26,759 nucleotides of DNA, taken from NCBI GenBank assembly GCA_023391835.1, contig JAEWAE010000056.1:1-26759 (forward strand), written 5' to 3'. The stretch comes from Bacillota bacterium (GTDB taxonomy: Bacteria; Bacillota; Clostridia; Oscillospirales; Ethanoligenentaceae). A program made the translations under genes and the position numbers. The notes under the pieces were generated by a model. The model did not search any database, had not been told where the DNA came from, and saw nothing but the letters and a program-made list of their open reading frames with translations. Positions 15,108 to 23,658 of this stretch are shown in pieces. Position 1 is the first letter of the stretch. Every line of letters starts with the position of its first letter.

Positions 15108-17009
15108 ATGAAAACAGCCACTGAGACGGGCGGTTCTCTGAGGGAAACTCCCCGCTGGCCGTCCCCTCCCGGCTCCGCACCGGGAGGAAACATGCCGGCG
15201 TTCTCGGCCGACGAGTCGCCGGAGCTGGCCGCGCTGGATCAGGCAATCAGATATCTGGACACTCCCCGATGGAACGCGGGTTTCATACAGACTTTCCTAG
15301 CGAATGCATGCATGGCACTCCAAGCCGACCGGATGCGGATGCTGGAATTTTTCCCCGGCGAGATGCGCGTATCCCGTGTCTGTTACTGGAACGGCCCCTC
15401 TCTCCCACCCGGGATACAGGATGTGTTCAAACGCAGCGCCCGTTTCTGGGAACGGCATCTGTCTGTTTTCTCGCCGGACGGCTTTTATGCAAGCCCCCCG
15501 CCCGCCGCGTCGGATGTGGGGCGGCCAGCCGGCGGGTTTGCCTCTCTCCAGCACATCATGGAAAGTCCGGCCGGCACCCGCAGCCTGCTGATACTTGACG
15601 ACCACCGCACCGGGCGGCGCTTCACCGATGCGGAAAAAGAACGGGTGATACATATCCACCGGATCATCCGGCGATGGCTGATCTGGGGCCACAGAGTGGT
15701 GGAAAATCCGCATGTGATGAGCGTCGACCCCCTCACTCATGTCATGACGCGGTATTCCTTCTGCACTCAGATGGAACAGAACCTGCGCCGGCAGCCCGAG
15801 CGGCCGTTTGCCCTGATTAATCTGGGCATCAATCATCTGGCCGCCATCAACTGCCTGATCGGTCACGATGAGACGGACAGAGTGCTGGCGCAATTTGCAC
15901 ACACCGTCATGGCCGGGCTGCATGACGGCGAATGCATCGGCCGGGAGGACGCCGGTATTTTCTGGGTGCTGGTGAATTACACCGGCCGGTATAATCTGGA
16001 ACGCCGGCTGAACACATGGAAGCGGAAATTTGCCCGGCAGGCTTCGTTCAACGGCAGCCCCCTGAATCTTTCGTTAGCCATAGGTGTCTGTCTGATGTCG
16101 GAATGCGAGCGCAACCACCCGAGCGGCGGCATGGAAAAAGCGGCGTTTGCCCGCAAAATCAGCAAAACGCTCCCGCCTGGGACCGTCCGCTATTATGACA
16201 GGCAGCTGCACCAGTTGAAAATCAACGAGGAGGATATGGACATCCATGTCATGTCTTCCCTGTCGGCGCATCGGTTTCTGATATACCTGCAGCCGAAATA
16301 CCGCCTGTGCAGCGGGCAGATGACCGGTGCCGAGGCGCTGGTACGCTGGCAGCACCCGACGCGGGGCTTTTTGATGCCGGGGGATTTCATTCCCCTGTTT
16401 GAGCGAAACCATTTCATTTTGATACTGGACTTTTACGTGCTGGAGGAAGTCTGCCGCCTGATCCAGAAATGGCACAATACCGGCATGCCGGTGGTGCCGA
16501 TCGCCGTCAATTTTTCTCGCTTGCACGCACAAACGGCAGACTTTGTGCCCCGTGTGCTGGAGATCACCCGCAGGTACGGTGTCCTGCCGTCGGAGCTTGA
16601 AATCGAGATGACGGAAAGTGCTTTCGTCGGGGATCAGGACAATCTGGCCCATGCGGCTGTCGAACTCAAACGGATGGGGTTTTCCATCGCCATGGATGAC
16701 TTCGGCCTGGGTTATTCCTCGCTCAACTCCCTGGAAGGGCTGCCCGTCGATATTCTCAAGCTGGATAGGCGCTTTCTGGCGCCCCGGAAATCCATGGGCC
16801 GGGCGATGGTGATCGTCCGGGAGGTCATCCGAATGGCCAAGCGGCTGAATCTTTTCGTCGTGTCGGAGGGTGTGGAATACCCTTGGCAGGCGGATTTCCT
16901 GCGGGGAACCGGCTGCGACGTGGTGCAGGGCTTTTTATATTCCCGCCCCGTGCCCGTGAATAATTTTGAACGGATGCTGGAACGCCTGGCAAAGACATCC
17001 GGCCTGTGA
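15108..17009 (+). CDS. c-di-GMP phosphodiesterase: degenerate GGDEF plus intact EAL domain
   Basis: This soluble 633-residue protein is predicted to hydrolyse c-di-GMP. Residues 40-195 form an N-terminal, possibly GAF-like, sensor region. At 205-365 lies a GGDEF-fold domain whose active-site motif has decayed (IGREDAGIF in place of GGDEF), so it should not make c-di-GMP. The EAL domain (about 380-625) keeps the catalytic set: Glu409 (AEALVRW), Asn468 (VNFS), Glu500/Glu503 (EMTES), Asp530-Asp531 (MDDFG), Lys551 (KLD), Glu587 (SEGVE) and Gln607 (VQGF). The ATG at 15108 follows GGGAGG. It sits 49 nt after the receptor gene and 30 nt before the STAS gene, inside the chemosensory operon. Confidence 0.9.
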   Translation: MKTATETGGSLRETPRWPSPPGSAPGGNMPAFSADESPELAALDQAIRYLDTPRWNAGFIQTFLANACMALQADRMRMLEFFPGEMRVSRVCYWNGPSLPPGIQDVFKRSARFWERHLSVFSPDGFYASPPPAASDVGRPAGGFASLQHIMESPAGTRSLLILDDHRTGRRFTDAEKERVIHIHRIIRRWLIWGHRVVENPHVMSVDPLTHVMTRYSFCTQMEQNLRRQPERPFALINLGINHLAAINCLIGHDETDRVLAQFAHTVMAGLHDGECIGREDAGIFWVLVNYTGRYNLERRLNTWKRKFARQASFNGSPLNLSLAIGVCLMSECERNHPSGGMEKAAFARKISKTLPPGTVRYYDRQLHQLKINEEDMDIHVMSSLSAHRFLIYLQPKYRLCSGQMTGAEALVRWQHPTRGFLMPGDFIPLFERNHFILILDFYVLEEVCRLIQKWHNTGMPVVPIAVNFSRLHAQTADFVPRVLEITRRYGVLPSELEIEMTESAFVGDQDNLAHAAVELKRMGFSIAMDDFGLGYSSLNSLEGLPVDILKLDRRFLAPRKSMGRAMVIVREVIRMAKRLNLFVVSEGVEYPWQADFLRGTGCDVVQGFLYSRPVPVNNFERMLERLAKTSGL

Positions 17010-17039
17010 CCGGTCATTTTCAGAAAAAGGAGACCAGAC

Positions 17040-17372
17040 ATGCTCATTACAATTGAGAAGGGTGCCGCCACCCTGGGGATGGATGCCGCCATCGTCGCGG
17101 ATGGAGTCCGCCAGATGATCGCGGACATCAAGGTGCAGGAACTGCTGGGCGGGCTTGCTGACTGCCGGTCGCTCACCGTCGATTTGTCGGCCACCGAAAA
17201 GACGGACGCGACGGGGCTGCTTTTCCTCATCGCGCTATGCAAGACTTTCGGCGGCAACGGGCGAACGGTGCGCTTTGTCGGGTGCAGCCCACGGGTGCAC
17301 AAGGTTTGCGCGGCCGTGGGGCTGGAAGACCCGCTTAAAGCAGATAAAAAGGGGGGCGACGGCCATGAGTGA
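17040..17372 (+). CDS. STAS-domain protein of the chemosensory operon
   Basis: This is a 110-residue single-domain STAS protein, the fold of anti-sigma-factor antagonists such as SpoIIAA and RsbV. The core strand and loop read LTVDLSATEKTDATGLLFLI (45-64). In SpoIIAA and RsbV the residue just after the conserved Asp is the phosphorylated Ser; here it is Ala57, with Thr58 next. Phospho-switching of the classical kind is therefore doubtful. STAS proteins of this type are also known beside cheA genes in other bacteria. AAAAAGGAG precedes the ATG. The last 8 nt overlap the start of cheA, so co-translation is likely. Its partner is unknown; CheA or the EAL protein are candidates. Confidence 0.85.
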   Translation: MLITIEKGAATLGMDAAIVADGVRQMIADIKVQELLGGLADCRSLTVDLSATEKTDATGLLFLIALCKTFGGNGRTVRFVGCSPRVHKVCAAVGLEDPLKADKKGGDGHE

Positions 17373-20265
17373 AGAAAGCCAAGCCTATCTTCAGGAATTT
17401 GTGGACGAGGCGGCGGGTCATCTGGAAACCGTCGAATCCATCCTGGTGGACGCCGCCGGACGCGGCAATCCGGAACAGATCAACGAAGTGTTCCGCGCGG
17501 TGCACAGTATCAAGGGGATGGCAGGATTTTTCGGCCTGACCCATATCGTTGATCTGGCCCACACCATGGAAAACGTGTTCGACGCGCTGCGCTCAGGCAA
17601 ACTGCAGGCGGATGACGCCATGATCGACCGGCTGCTGGCCGCCAACGACTGTCTGCGGGGCATGATCGAGAATGTCGGGGAAAGTGAAACAGTGGATATT
17701 TCCGCCCACCTGACGGCCCTGCGCGGGCTGCTGAACGGTGAAGCTGCCCCGGCGGAAAAGAAACCGCTCCCCGCCGAAACAAAGTCTGCCGAAGCAAAGC
17801 CCGCTGAGGTGAAAAAGCAGGCCGCCGCGGCCCCGGCCGCAGAAGCGTCCGACGAAGGCGCGGTTTACCGGCTCACGCTGCGGCTGCATCACGATTTGCA
17901 GGAACATCCCGGCGGTGTGGAGGGGCTGCTGCAGGCGGCCGGGCAAGTCGGAACCATTCGTTCCGTCCGGACCGATCACACGAAAATCGACTCTTTCGAC
18001 GACGTGCTGGCCGTCATGGACGGGGCCGAAAAAGACGCCACACTCACGATGGAACTTGTCTCAAATCAAAAACCGGAAAAGCTCGCGGCCGCGCTGGGCG
18101 TAGCGCCGGCAGCTATCCAACTGCAAAAGGCCGCCCCGGCGAAAAAAGCCGCCGCGGCAGCCTCATCAGATGGAAACGCGCACCCCGCCATCAAGGTGGA
18201 CGATTCCATCCGTGTCAATGTCAGACTGCTCAACGAACTGATGGATATGGCAAGCGAGATGGTGCTGGGCCGCAACCAGCTGCTGCGCACTCTCAGCGTC
18301 CAGCGCGACTCCATCCCCGGCCTCGCACCGATTTTGCAGAATATCGACCGGCTCACCAGCGGCCTTCAGGAAAAAATCATGCAGACCCGCATGCAGCCGG
18401 TGGCCAACGTATTCAATAAATTTCCCCGCATTATCCGCGACATGAGCCGGGATCTGCACAAGGAGATCCGGCTGCAGATCGAAGGCGCCGATGTGGAGCT
18501 CGACAAATCCATGATCGAGGCCATCGGCGACCCGATCACCCATCTGGTGCGCAACTGCGCCGACCATGGGCTGGAGGCCCCCGATGTACGCGAGAAGGCC
18601 GGCAAAGACCGTGTCGGCACCATTACGCTGCGTGCCTATCACGAAGGCGGCTTTGTGAATGTGGAGGTCATCGACGACGGCGCGGGGTTACAGCTGGACA
18701 AGATCCGGCAGAAGGCGCTGGAAAAAGGCGTCGTCACCCGGGATGAACTGACCGCAATGAATGAGCACGAGGTCGCCAACCTGATTTTCCGCCCCGGCTT
18801 TTCCACTGCCGATAAGATCACGGATATTTCGGGCCGTGGCGTGGGCATGGATGTGGTGCAGACCAACATCCGCCGCATCGGCGGCTCGGTGGACGTGCAC
18901 TCCGCCGTGGGCAAGGGCATGACCGTGCGCCTGGTGCTGCCGTTGACGCTGGCCATCATCCAGTCCTTCCTGGTGGAAGCCGGCGGATGCGTATTTGCCC
19001 TGCCGCAGGTGAATATCCGAGAAATCGTGCAGGCGCGGCCGGATTCCGACCAGCGCATCGAGCACATGGACGGCGCGGACGTCATCCGGCTTCGGGGGCA
19101 TCTGATACCCGTGGTATATCTGCCGCGGGTGCTCGGGATGCACGACTCCCCGGCGGATGGGGAAACCGACGGCTCCTGCGTCGTCATCATCATGCGCGTC
19201 GGAGCCATCACATTCGGCTTGGCGGTCCGCTCCATACTGGAAAGCGAGGAGACTCTCGCCAAGCCCCTGCCCCGCGCGCTGAAAAGCTGCGCGTGCTACT
19301 CCGGTGTGACCATCCTGGGTGACGGGCGCACGTCCATGATACTGGATGCGGAGGGCATCGCCCGCACCGCGAGCCTGACCGAGGAAAGCGGCACGGAAAC
19401 CGACGGCAGCCAGTCGCAGGCATCCGAAGACATGACGGAGAAGCAAAACCTGCTGCTGTTCCGCTGCACGGGGGACGAGATATTCGCGCTGGATATGTCA
19501 ATGATCGCGCGGGTGGAGGAAATCAGCAACGAACGTATCGAACGCGTGGGCAAGATGGAATTTCTGCGTTACCAAGACAGCACCCTGCGGGTGCTCCGGC
19601 CTGAGGATTATCTGCCCGTCGGGCGCCGGGACAAACCGGAGGGCAAGCAGTATGTCATCGTGCCTAAGCTGGTTTCCCACCCCATCGGGATCTTGACTAC
19701 CCAGATTCTCGATAACGTGCACACCGTCATTCGGCTGGACACCGACAGCATCCGGGCTCAGGGCCTTCTCGGCAGCGCCGTCTGCGGCGACCGCATGGTG
19801 CTGGTGCTGCAGCTTTACGATCTTTTCAGCCGGGCCGACCCGGATCATTATCCGCCTAAGGCCCAGCGCGGCAGCCGGCATCTGCATGTGCTGGCGGTGG
19901 ACGACACAATGTTTTTCCGCAAAACCGTTCAGGGCTATCTGGAGCAGGCCGGTTATGAGGTGGACACCGCCCCCGACGGTCAGGCCGCATGGGAGCTGCT
20001 TGACCATGGTAAATACGACCTGGTGATCACCGACATCAGCATGCCCGTCATGGACGGCATCGAGCTGGTGCGGCGTATCCGCGAAAAACCCGCGCTGCGG
20101 GAAATGCCGGTCATCGCGCTGACTTCCCTGACCGGGCGGGAAGACCGGACGCGCGGGCAGCAAAGCGGCTTTGATGCCTATGAATACAAGCTCGACCGGG
20201 ATCACCTGTTGCGCACCATCACGGAAACATTCCAGAAAAAATACGGAGGTGAATCGGCATGCTGA
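17365..20265 (+). CDS. cheA: Hybrid chemotaxis histidine kinase CheA with two CheW-like domains and a receiver
   Basis: This 966-residue kinase autophosphorylates in response to receptors. In order it has an Hpt domain with His47 (RAVHSIKGMAGFFG), an Ala/Lys/Pro-rich linker, a P2-like domain (about 165-247), a second linker, dimerisation helices (about 280-350), and the ATPase with N box DPITHLVRNCADHGLE (389-404), DDGAGL (437-442) and GRGVGMDVV (490-498). A CheW-like domain (about 530-670) and a further CheW-like domain (about 692-825) follow. The C-terminal receiver (about 838-960) has Asp846/Asp847, phospho-acceptor Asp890 (ITDISMPVMDG), Thr920 and Lys942. Leu replaces the usual Pro after that lysine. 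The ATG at 17365 overlaps the STAS gene by 8 nt; the stop overlaps cheW by 7 nt. Confidence 0.96.
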   Translation: MSEESQAYLQEFVDEAAGHLETVESILVDAAGRGNPEQINEVFRAVHSIKGMAGFFGLTHIVDLAHTMENVFDALRSGKLQADDAMIDRLLAANDCLRGMIENVGESETVDISAHLTALRGLLNGEAAPAEKKPLPAETKSAEAKPAEVKKQAAAAPAAEASDEGAVYRLTLRLHHDLQEHPGGVEGLLQAAGQVGTIRSVRTDHTKIDSFDDVLAVMDGAEKDATLTMELVSNQKPEKLAAALGVAPAAIQLQKAAPAKKAAAAASSDGNAHPAIKVDDSIRVNVRLLNELMDMASEMVLGRNQLLRTLSVQRDSIPGLAPILQNIDRLTSGLQEKIMQTRMQPVANVFNKFPRIIRDMSRDLHKEIRLQIEGADVELDKSMIEAIGDPITHLVRNCADHGLEAPDVREKAGKDRVGTITLRAYHEGGFVNVEVIDDGAGLQLDKIRQKALEKGVVTRDELTAMNEHEVANLIFRPGFSTADKITDISGRGVGMDVVQTNIRRIGGSVDVHSAVGKGMTVRLVLPLTLAIIQSFLVEAGGCVFALPQVNIREIVQARPDSDQRIEHMDGADVIRLRGHLIPVVYLPRVLGMHDSPADGETDGSCVVIIMRVGAITFGLAVRSILESEETLAKPLPRALKSCACYSGVTILGDGRTSMILDAEGIARTASLTEESGTETDGSQSQASEDMTEKQNLLLFRCTGDEIFALDMSMIARVEEISNERIERVGKMEFLRYQDSTLRVLRPEDYLPVGRRDKPEGKQYVIVPKLVSHPIGILTTQILDNVHTVIRLDTDSIRAQGLLGSAVCGDRMVLVLQLYDLFSRADPDHYPPKAQRGSRHLHVLAVDDTMFFRKTVQGYLEQAGYEVDTAPDGQAAWELLDHGKYDLVITDISMPVMDGIELVRRIREKPALREMPVIALTSLTGREDRTRGQQSGFDAYEYKLDRDHLLRTITETFQKKYGGESAC

Positions 20266-20702
20266 CTCTTCTCACATTCCGCATACGGGGCACACTTTTC
20301 GGCGTCGACATAGCCCGCGTGCGGGAAATCGACCGCGATGTGGAATACACGGCCGTGCCGGGAGCCCCCGATTATGTCACCGGGCTTTTCAACATGCGCG
20401 GCCGGGTGGTCGTGCTTTACAATCTGCCGACACTGTTCGGCTACACGGACACACAGCCCAAGCAAGGCTCCCTCGGCATCGTCATGGAAACAGACAGCGA
20501 CGCCCAGGGCGGCGAGGGGTTCCTCATCGATCAGGCCGGCAGCGTCGTCCATCTGCCGCAGGATACCCTCGCCCCTCTGCCAGCCAATTTTCACGGCAAA
20601 GAGGCAAAGTATATCCGCCATGTGGTCAAGCTGGAGCGGGAGCTCCTGCTGCTGCTCGACTGTGACGCCATATTCCGCGCCGGCGAAACCGTCCACTCTT
20701 AA
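20259..20702 (+). CDS. cheW: Chemotaxis coupling protein CheW
   Basis: This 147-residue adaptor links receptors to CheA in the signalling array. It is a single CheW domain: LTFRIRGTLFGVDIARVREI at the start, then VPGAPDYVTGLFNMRGRVVVLYN, the most conserved CheW segment, and a C-terminal strand region KLERELLLLLDCDAIF. Length is typical. Its ATG overlaps the cheA stop by 7 nt and has a GGAGG site inside the end of cheA. It is the only stand-alone CheW here; two further CheW folds are fused to CheA. Confidence 0.94.
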   Translation: MLTLLTFRIRGTLFGVDIARVREIDRDVEYTAVPGAPDYVTGLFNMRGRVVVLYNLPTLFGYTDTQPKQGSLGIVMETDSDAQGGEGFLIDQAGSVVHLPQDTLAPLPANFHGKEAKYIRHVVKLERELLLLLDCDAIFRAGETVHS

Positions 20703-20782
20703 CTCAAACGCCCTTGACTTAGACTTAAATATCCGCACCGGTTTCATACCGGCCACACGCAAAACAGGAAGGGGTCCATCCG

Positions 20783-22504
20783 ATGAAACTGCCACATAAA
20801 ATCACCCGCAAACCACTGCGGACGAAAAAGCTCCGCCCCGAAGTGCTGCAAATGCGCGCTTATCTGGCCAAATTGGCCGAAGACATGGAAAAGCTGGCTG
20901 CCGGCGAGCTGGAAGGCCAGCCAGATGAATCACCTGTGACCGGCGTCCCCGCGGAGGATGCCGCGCTGCTTGCACGTGTCGCCGGCGCGCGTCTGGCGGT
21001 CGCCCGGTCTCTGGGTCTGCTGCGGCAGACCGCAGCGGACACGGAGGTACGGTTTCGCGCCGGGAACTTTGCCGAAAATGCCGGGGCGGACTGCGGCCCT
21101 GGCTGCTACGCCGAGCTGGCCGGCAGCTTTTCCCGCCTGACGGCCGCCGTTTCCGGGCCAGTGCACGAATTGACGGAAGCGGCCGCCGGACAACCCACAC
21201 CGGAACAGAGCGTCTGCCACGGGGATTTCGCCGCTGCATGCGCCGGCGTTCGGCAGTGCCAGGATGTCAACCGTCAAGAGCTGGAAAAACGCCGGGCATT
21301 TGTCGAGCGGCTTGACCAGAAAGCGGAAGAAATGACCACGCTTGCCAAGACACTGGAGCAGGCCGCCGGTGAGGGGGACAAACAGTCACAGGCCGCCGCT
21401 GCCGTGGCCAAGTCGATTTCCGTAAGCATGACACAGTCGGCCGCGACACTTTCCGACTCGTCGTCCCATATCACGGGCATTGCCTCTTCCATCGAAGAGA
21501 TGAGCGCCACGGTGCGCAATCTGGCCGCCGCTTCGGAGCAGATGTCCGCCAGCACACGGGAAGTGAGCCAGCTGGTCGGCGACATCCATGGCAACCTCAA
21601 GGAAGTTTCCGACTCTTCCAGCCGTATTTCCAAGCGGGTGGACAGCACCGTGCTTTCCATCAAGGAAATCAGCCAGTCGCTGGACAACGTGGGCGGTCAG
21701 TGCCAGAAATCCCTGCAGATCGCCGGGCAGGCCGGCGAGACCGCCGCGCACACCAACGCCATCATCGAAAAGCTCAGCGAATCCAGCCGGCAGATCGGCA
21801 AAGTGATCAGCCTCATCAACGATATCGCCAGCCAAACCAACATTTTGGCACTCAATGCCGCCATCGAGGCAGCCAGTGCGGGCGATGCGGGCCGCGGCTT
21901 TGCCGTGGTGGCAAACGAGGTCAAGGAACTGGCCCGCCAGACGGCCGACGCCACAGGCGACATCCGCGAGCAGATCGACACCATGCAAAAAAACATGACC
22001 GACGCGGTGCAGGCAGTTTCCGACATCAACGAGGTCATCCGCAGCATCATCGGCATATCCGGCTCGATCAATACGGCCGTCACCCGTCAGATGACCTCCG
22101 CTTCCCAGATTTCCGATTCGGCCACCCAAGCAGCCGGCGATCTGGCACAGGCCATCGGTCAAATCGCCACCGTGACCAAGGAAACGGAGGATGTCTCACA
22201 CAGCACGGAGGAAACGGCCAAGGGTGTGGAAGATATTGCACGTTCCACGGCCGAGCTTTCCGCCGCCGCACAGGAAGCCGCCAAGAATTCGGAGACCGCA
22301 TCCGCTTCCCTCAATGAAGTGGACACGGCTATGTCGGCCATGCTCAAGGCCATTCTCACCGACACCGATCAGATGCACGGTACGGAAGAAACGGTGAAAA
22401 AGCAGGTGAACGGCTCCCACGAGCTGCACCGCCTCGCCGAAGAAATCGCTGAGTTTTCCCGTGGGATGGAGCAGGGCGCAAAACCGGCGCAGGCCCATGG
22501 GTAA
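20783..22504 (+). CDS. Soluble methyl-accepting chemotaxis protein with cysteine-rich N-terminal region
   Basis: This cytoplasmic chemoreceptor of 573 residues has no signal peptide or membrane span. The basic start is followed by HAMP-like helical segments (KLAAGELEGQ near 38-46 and FRAGNFAENAG near 91-101) similar to units of the membrane receptor upstream. Five of its six cysteines lie between residues 104 and 159 (Cys104, 108, 145, 153, 159; the sixth is Cys307) together with His146. The signalling domain (about 200-560) has the tip SQTNILALNAAIEAASAG and FAVVANEVKELARQ. GGAAGGGG lies upstream of the ATG, 80 nt after cheW; the last 8 nt overlap cheB. An intracellular metal or redox signal is possible but unproven. 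Confidence 0.9.
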   Translation: MKLPHKITRKPLRTKKLRPEVLQMRAYLAKLAEDMEKLAAGELEGQPDESPVTGVPAEDAALLARVAGARLAVARSLGLLRQTAADTEVRFRAGNFAENAGADCGPGCYAELAGSFSRLTAAVSGPVHELTEAAAGQPTPEQSVCHGDFAAACAGVRQCQDVNRQELEKRRAFVERLDQKAEEMTTLAKTLEQAAGEGDKQSQAAAAVAKSISVSMTQSAATLSDSSSHITGIASSIEEMSATVRNLAAASEQMSASTREVSQLVGDIHGNLKEVSDSSSRISKRVDSTVLSIKEISQSLDNVGGQCQKSLQIAGQAGETAAHTNAIIEKLSESSRQIGKVISLINDIASQTNILALNAAIEAASAGDAGRGFAVVANEVKELARQTADATGDIREQIDTMQKNMTDAVQAVSDINEVIRSIIGISGSINTAVTRQMTSASQISDSATQAAGDLAQAIGQIATVTKETEDVSHSTEETAKGVEDIARSTAELSAAAQEAAKNSETASASLNEVDTAMSAMLKAILTDTDQMHGTEETVKKQVNGSHELHRLAEEIAEFSRGMEQGAKPAQAHG

Positions 22505-23549
22505 TCGGCTGCGCATACTGGTGGCGGACGACTCGGCTGTTTACCGCCGCATCTTTTCGCTGGCAGCTCGACAGGCCGCCGGCGACGCGGAAATCATGCT
22601 GGCTGAAAACGGCGGGCAGGTGCTGGAACTGCTGGCAGACCGCTCCGTTGACATCTGCCTGTTGGATGTATGCATGCCGGTCATGGACGGTCTGGAAACC
22701 CTGCGCCACATCCGAGAAAAATACGCGCGGATGCCGGTGATTCTGGTCAGCGGCTCATCCCCCGACAGTGTCCGGCTGACCCTGCAGGCGCTGGGGCTGG
22801 GCGCCGTGGATTTTATTTCAAAACCGCAGGGGGCCGATTTCGACCACAATCTTGAATCCATACGCCGGCATCTGGAGCAGCTCTTTGCCGGTGTGCGGCC
22901 GGATACCTCGACCGTAGCGGAAAAGAGAGAGCCCGCACCCGCCGTGCGGCCGTCAAAGCCGTGGGTCCCCGACGTCGTGCTCATAGCGGCCAGTACGGGC
23001 GGCCCCGCCGCTCTGGATAAAGTGATCCCCCGCCTGCACGGCGACCTGCCCCAGCCAGTGCTGGTGGTGCAGCACATGCCCTCCGGTTTCACCGCCATGC
23101 TCGCCCAGACGCTGAACAGTAAAAGCGCCCTGTCGGTGACGGAAGCACGGGAGGGCGACGAGGCGGCGCCGGGGCATGTGCTCATCGCCCCGGGCGGTTA
23201 CCATATGACCGTGCGGCCGGGAAACCGGCGACCGGTCATCCACTTGACGCGGAGCGAGCCGGTGTGTGGAGTACGCCCCTCCGCCGACGTGCTTTTCGCC
23301 TCAGCGGCCGAAGCTTATGCCGGGCGGAAAGTGCTGACCGTCGTACTCACCGGCATGGGCCGGGACGGCACCGGTGGTGTGGCCCGGCTCAAGCGGTCGG
23401 CCGACTGCCGGTGCCTGATCCAGAGCCGCGAGACCTGCGTCGTATTCGGCATGCCGGGCAGCGTACAGGAAGCCGGGCTGTGCGACGAGGTACGCGGCAT
23501 CGACGCCGTCGCCGCCCGTATCGAGCAACTTGTGCAGCCGGGCAACTAG
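22497..23549 (+). CDS. cheB: Chemotaxis response regulator protein-glutamate methylesterase CheB
   Basis: This enzyme removes methyl groups from receptor glutamates and deamidates glutamines, resetting sensitivity after CheA signalling. The 350 residues comprise a receiver with Asp11/Asp12, phospho-acceptor Asp57 (LLDVCMPVMDG) and Lys109-Pro, a linker (about 133-157), and the esterase domain with catalytic Ser166 (IAASTGGP), His193 (VVQHMPSGFT) and Asp290 (TGMGRDGTGG). The ATG at 22497 overlaps the receptor gene by 8 nt and has only a weak ribosome binding site, so it probably relies on translational coupling. It is one of only two receivers in the operon. Confidence 0.95.
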   Translation: MGNRLRILVADDSAVYRRIFSLAARQAAGDAEIMLAENGGQVLELLADRSVDICLLDVCMPVMDGLETLRHIREKYARMPVILVSGSSPDSVRLTLQALGLGAVDFISKPQGADFDHNLESIRRHLEQLFAGVRPDTSTVAEKREPAPAVRPSKPWVPDVVLIAASTGGPAALDKVIPRLHGDLPQPVLVVQHMPSGFTAMLAQTLNSKSALSVTEAREGDEAAPGHVLIAPGGYHMTVRPGNRRPVIHLTRSEPVCGVRPSADVLFASAAEAYAGRKVLTVVLTGMGRDGTGGVARLKRSADCRCLIQSRETCVVFGMPGSVQEAGLCDEVRGIDAVAARIEQLVQPGN

Positions 23550-23658
23550 ACCCCGTCCGTTTCGACTGAAACGCCGTCTATTTTATATTTACAAAAAAAC
23601 TTTCAAGACTTCAGTGCGTCCTCCGCCCGTCCGCCGGGCGGGAAAGGAGGAACCGGAT

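Noticed and set aside
15930..15975. Active diguanylate cyclase site in the GGDEF-like domain
   Set aside because: The motif reads GREDA, lacking the residues needed for GTP turnover.
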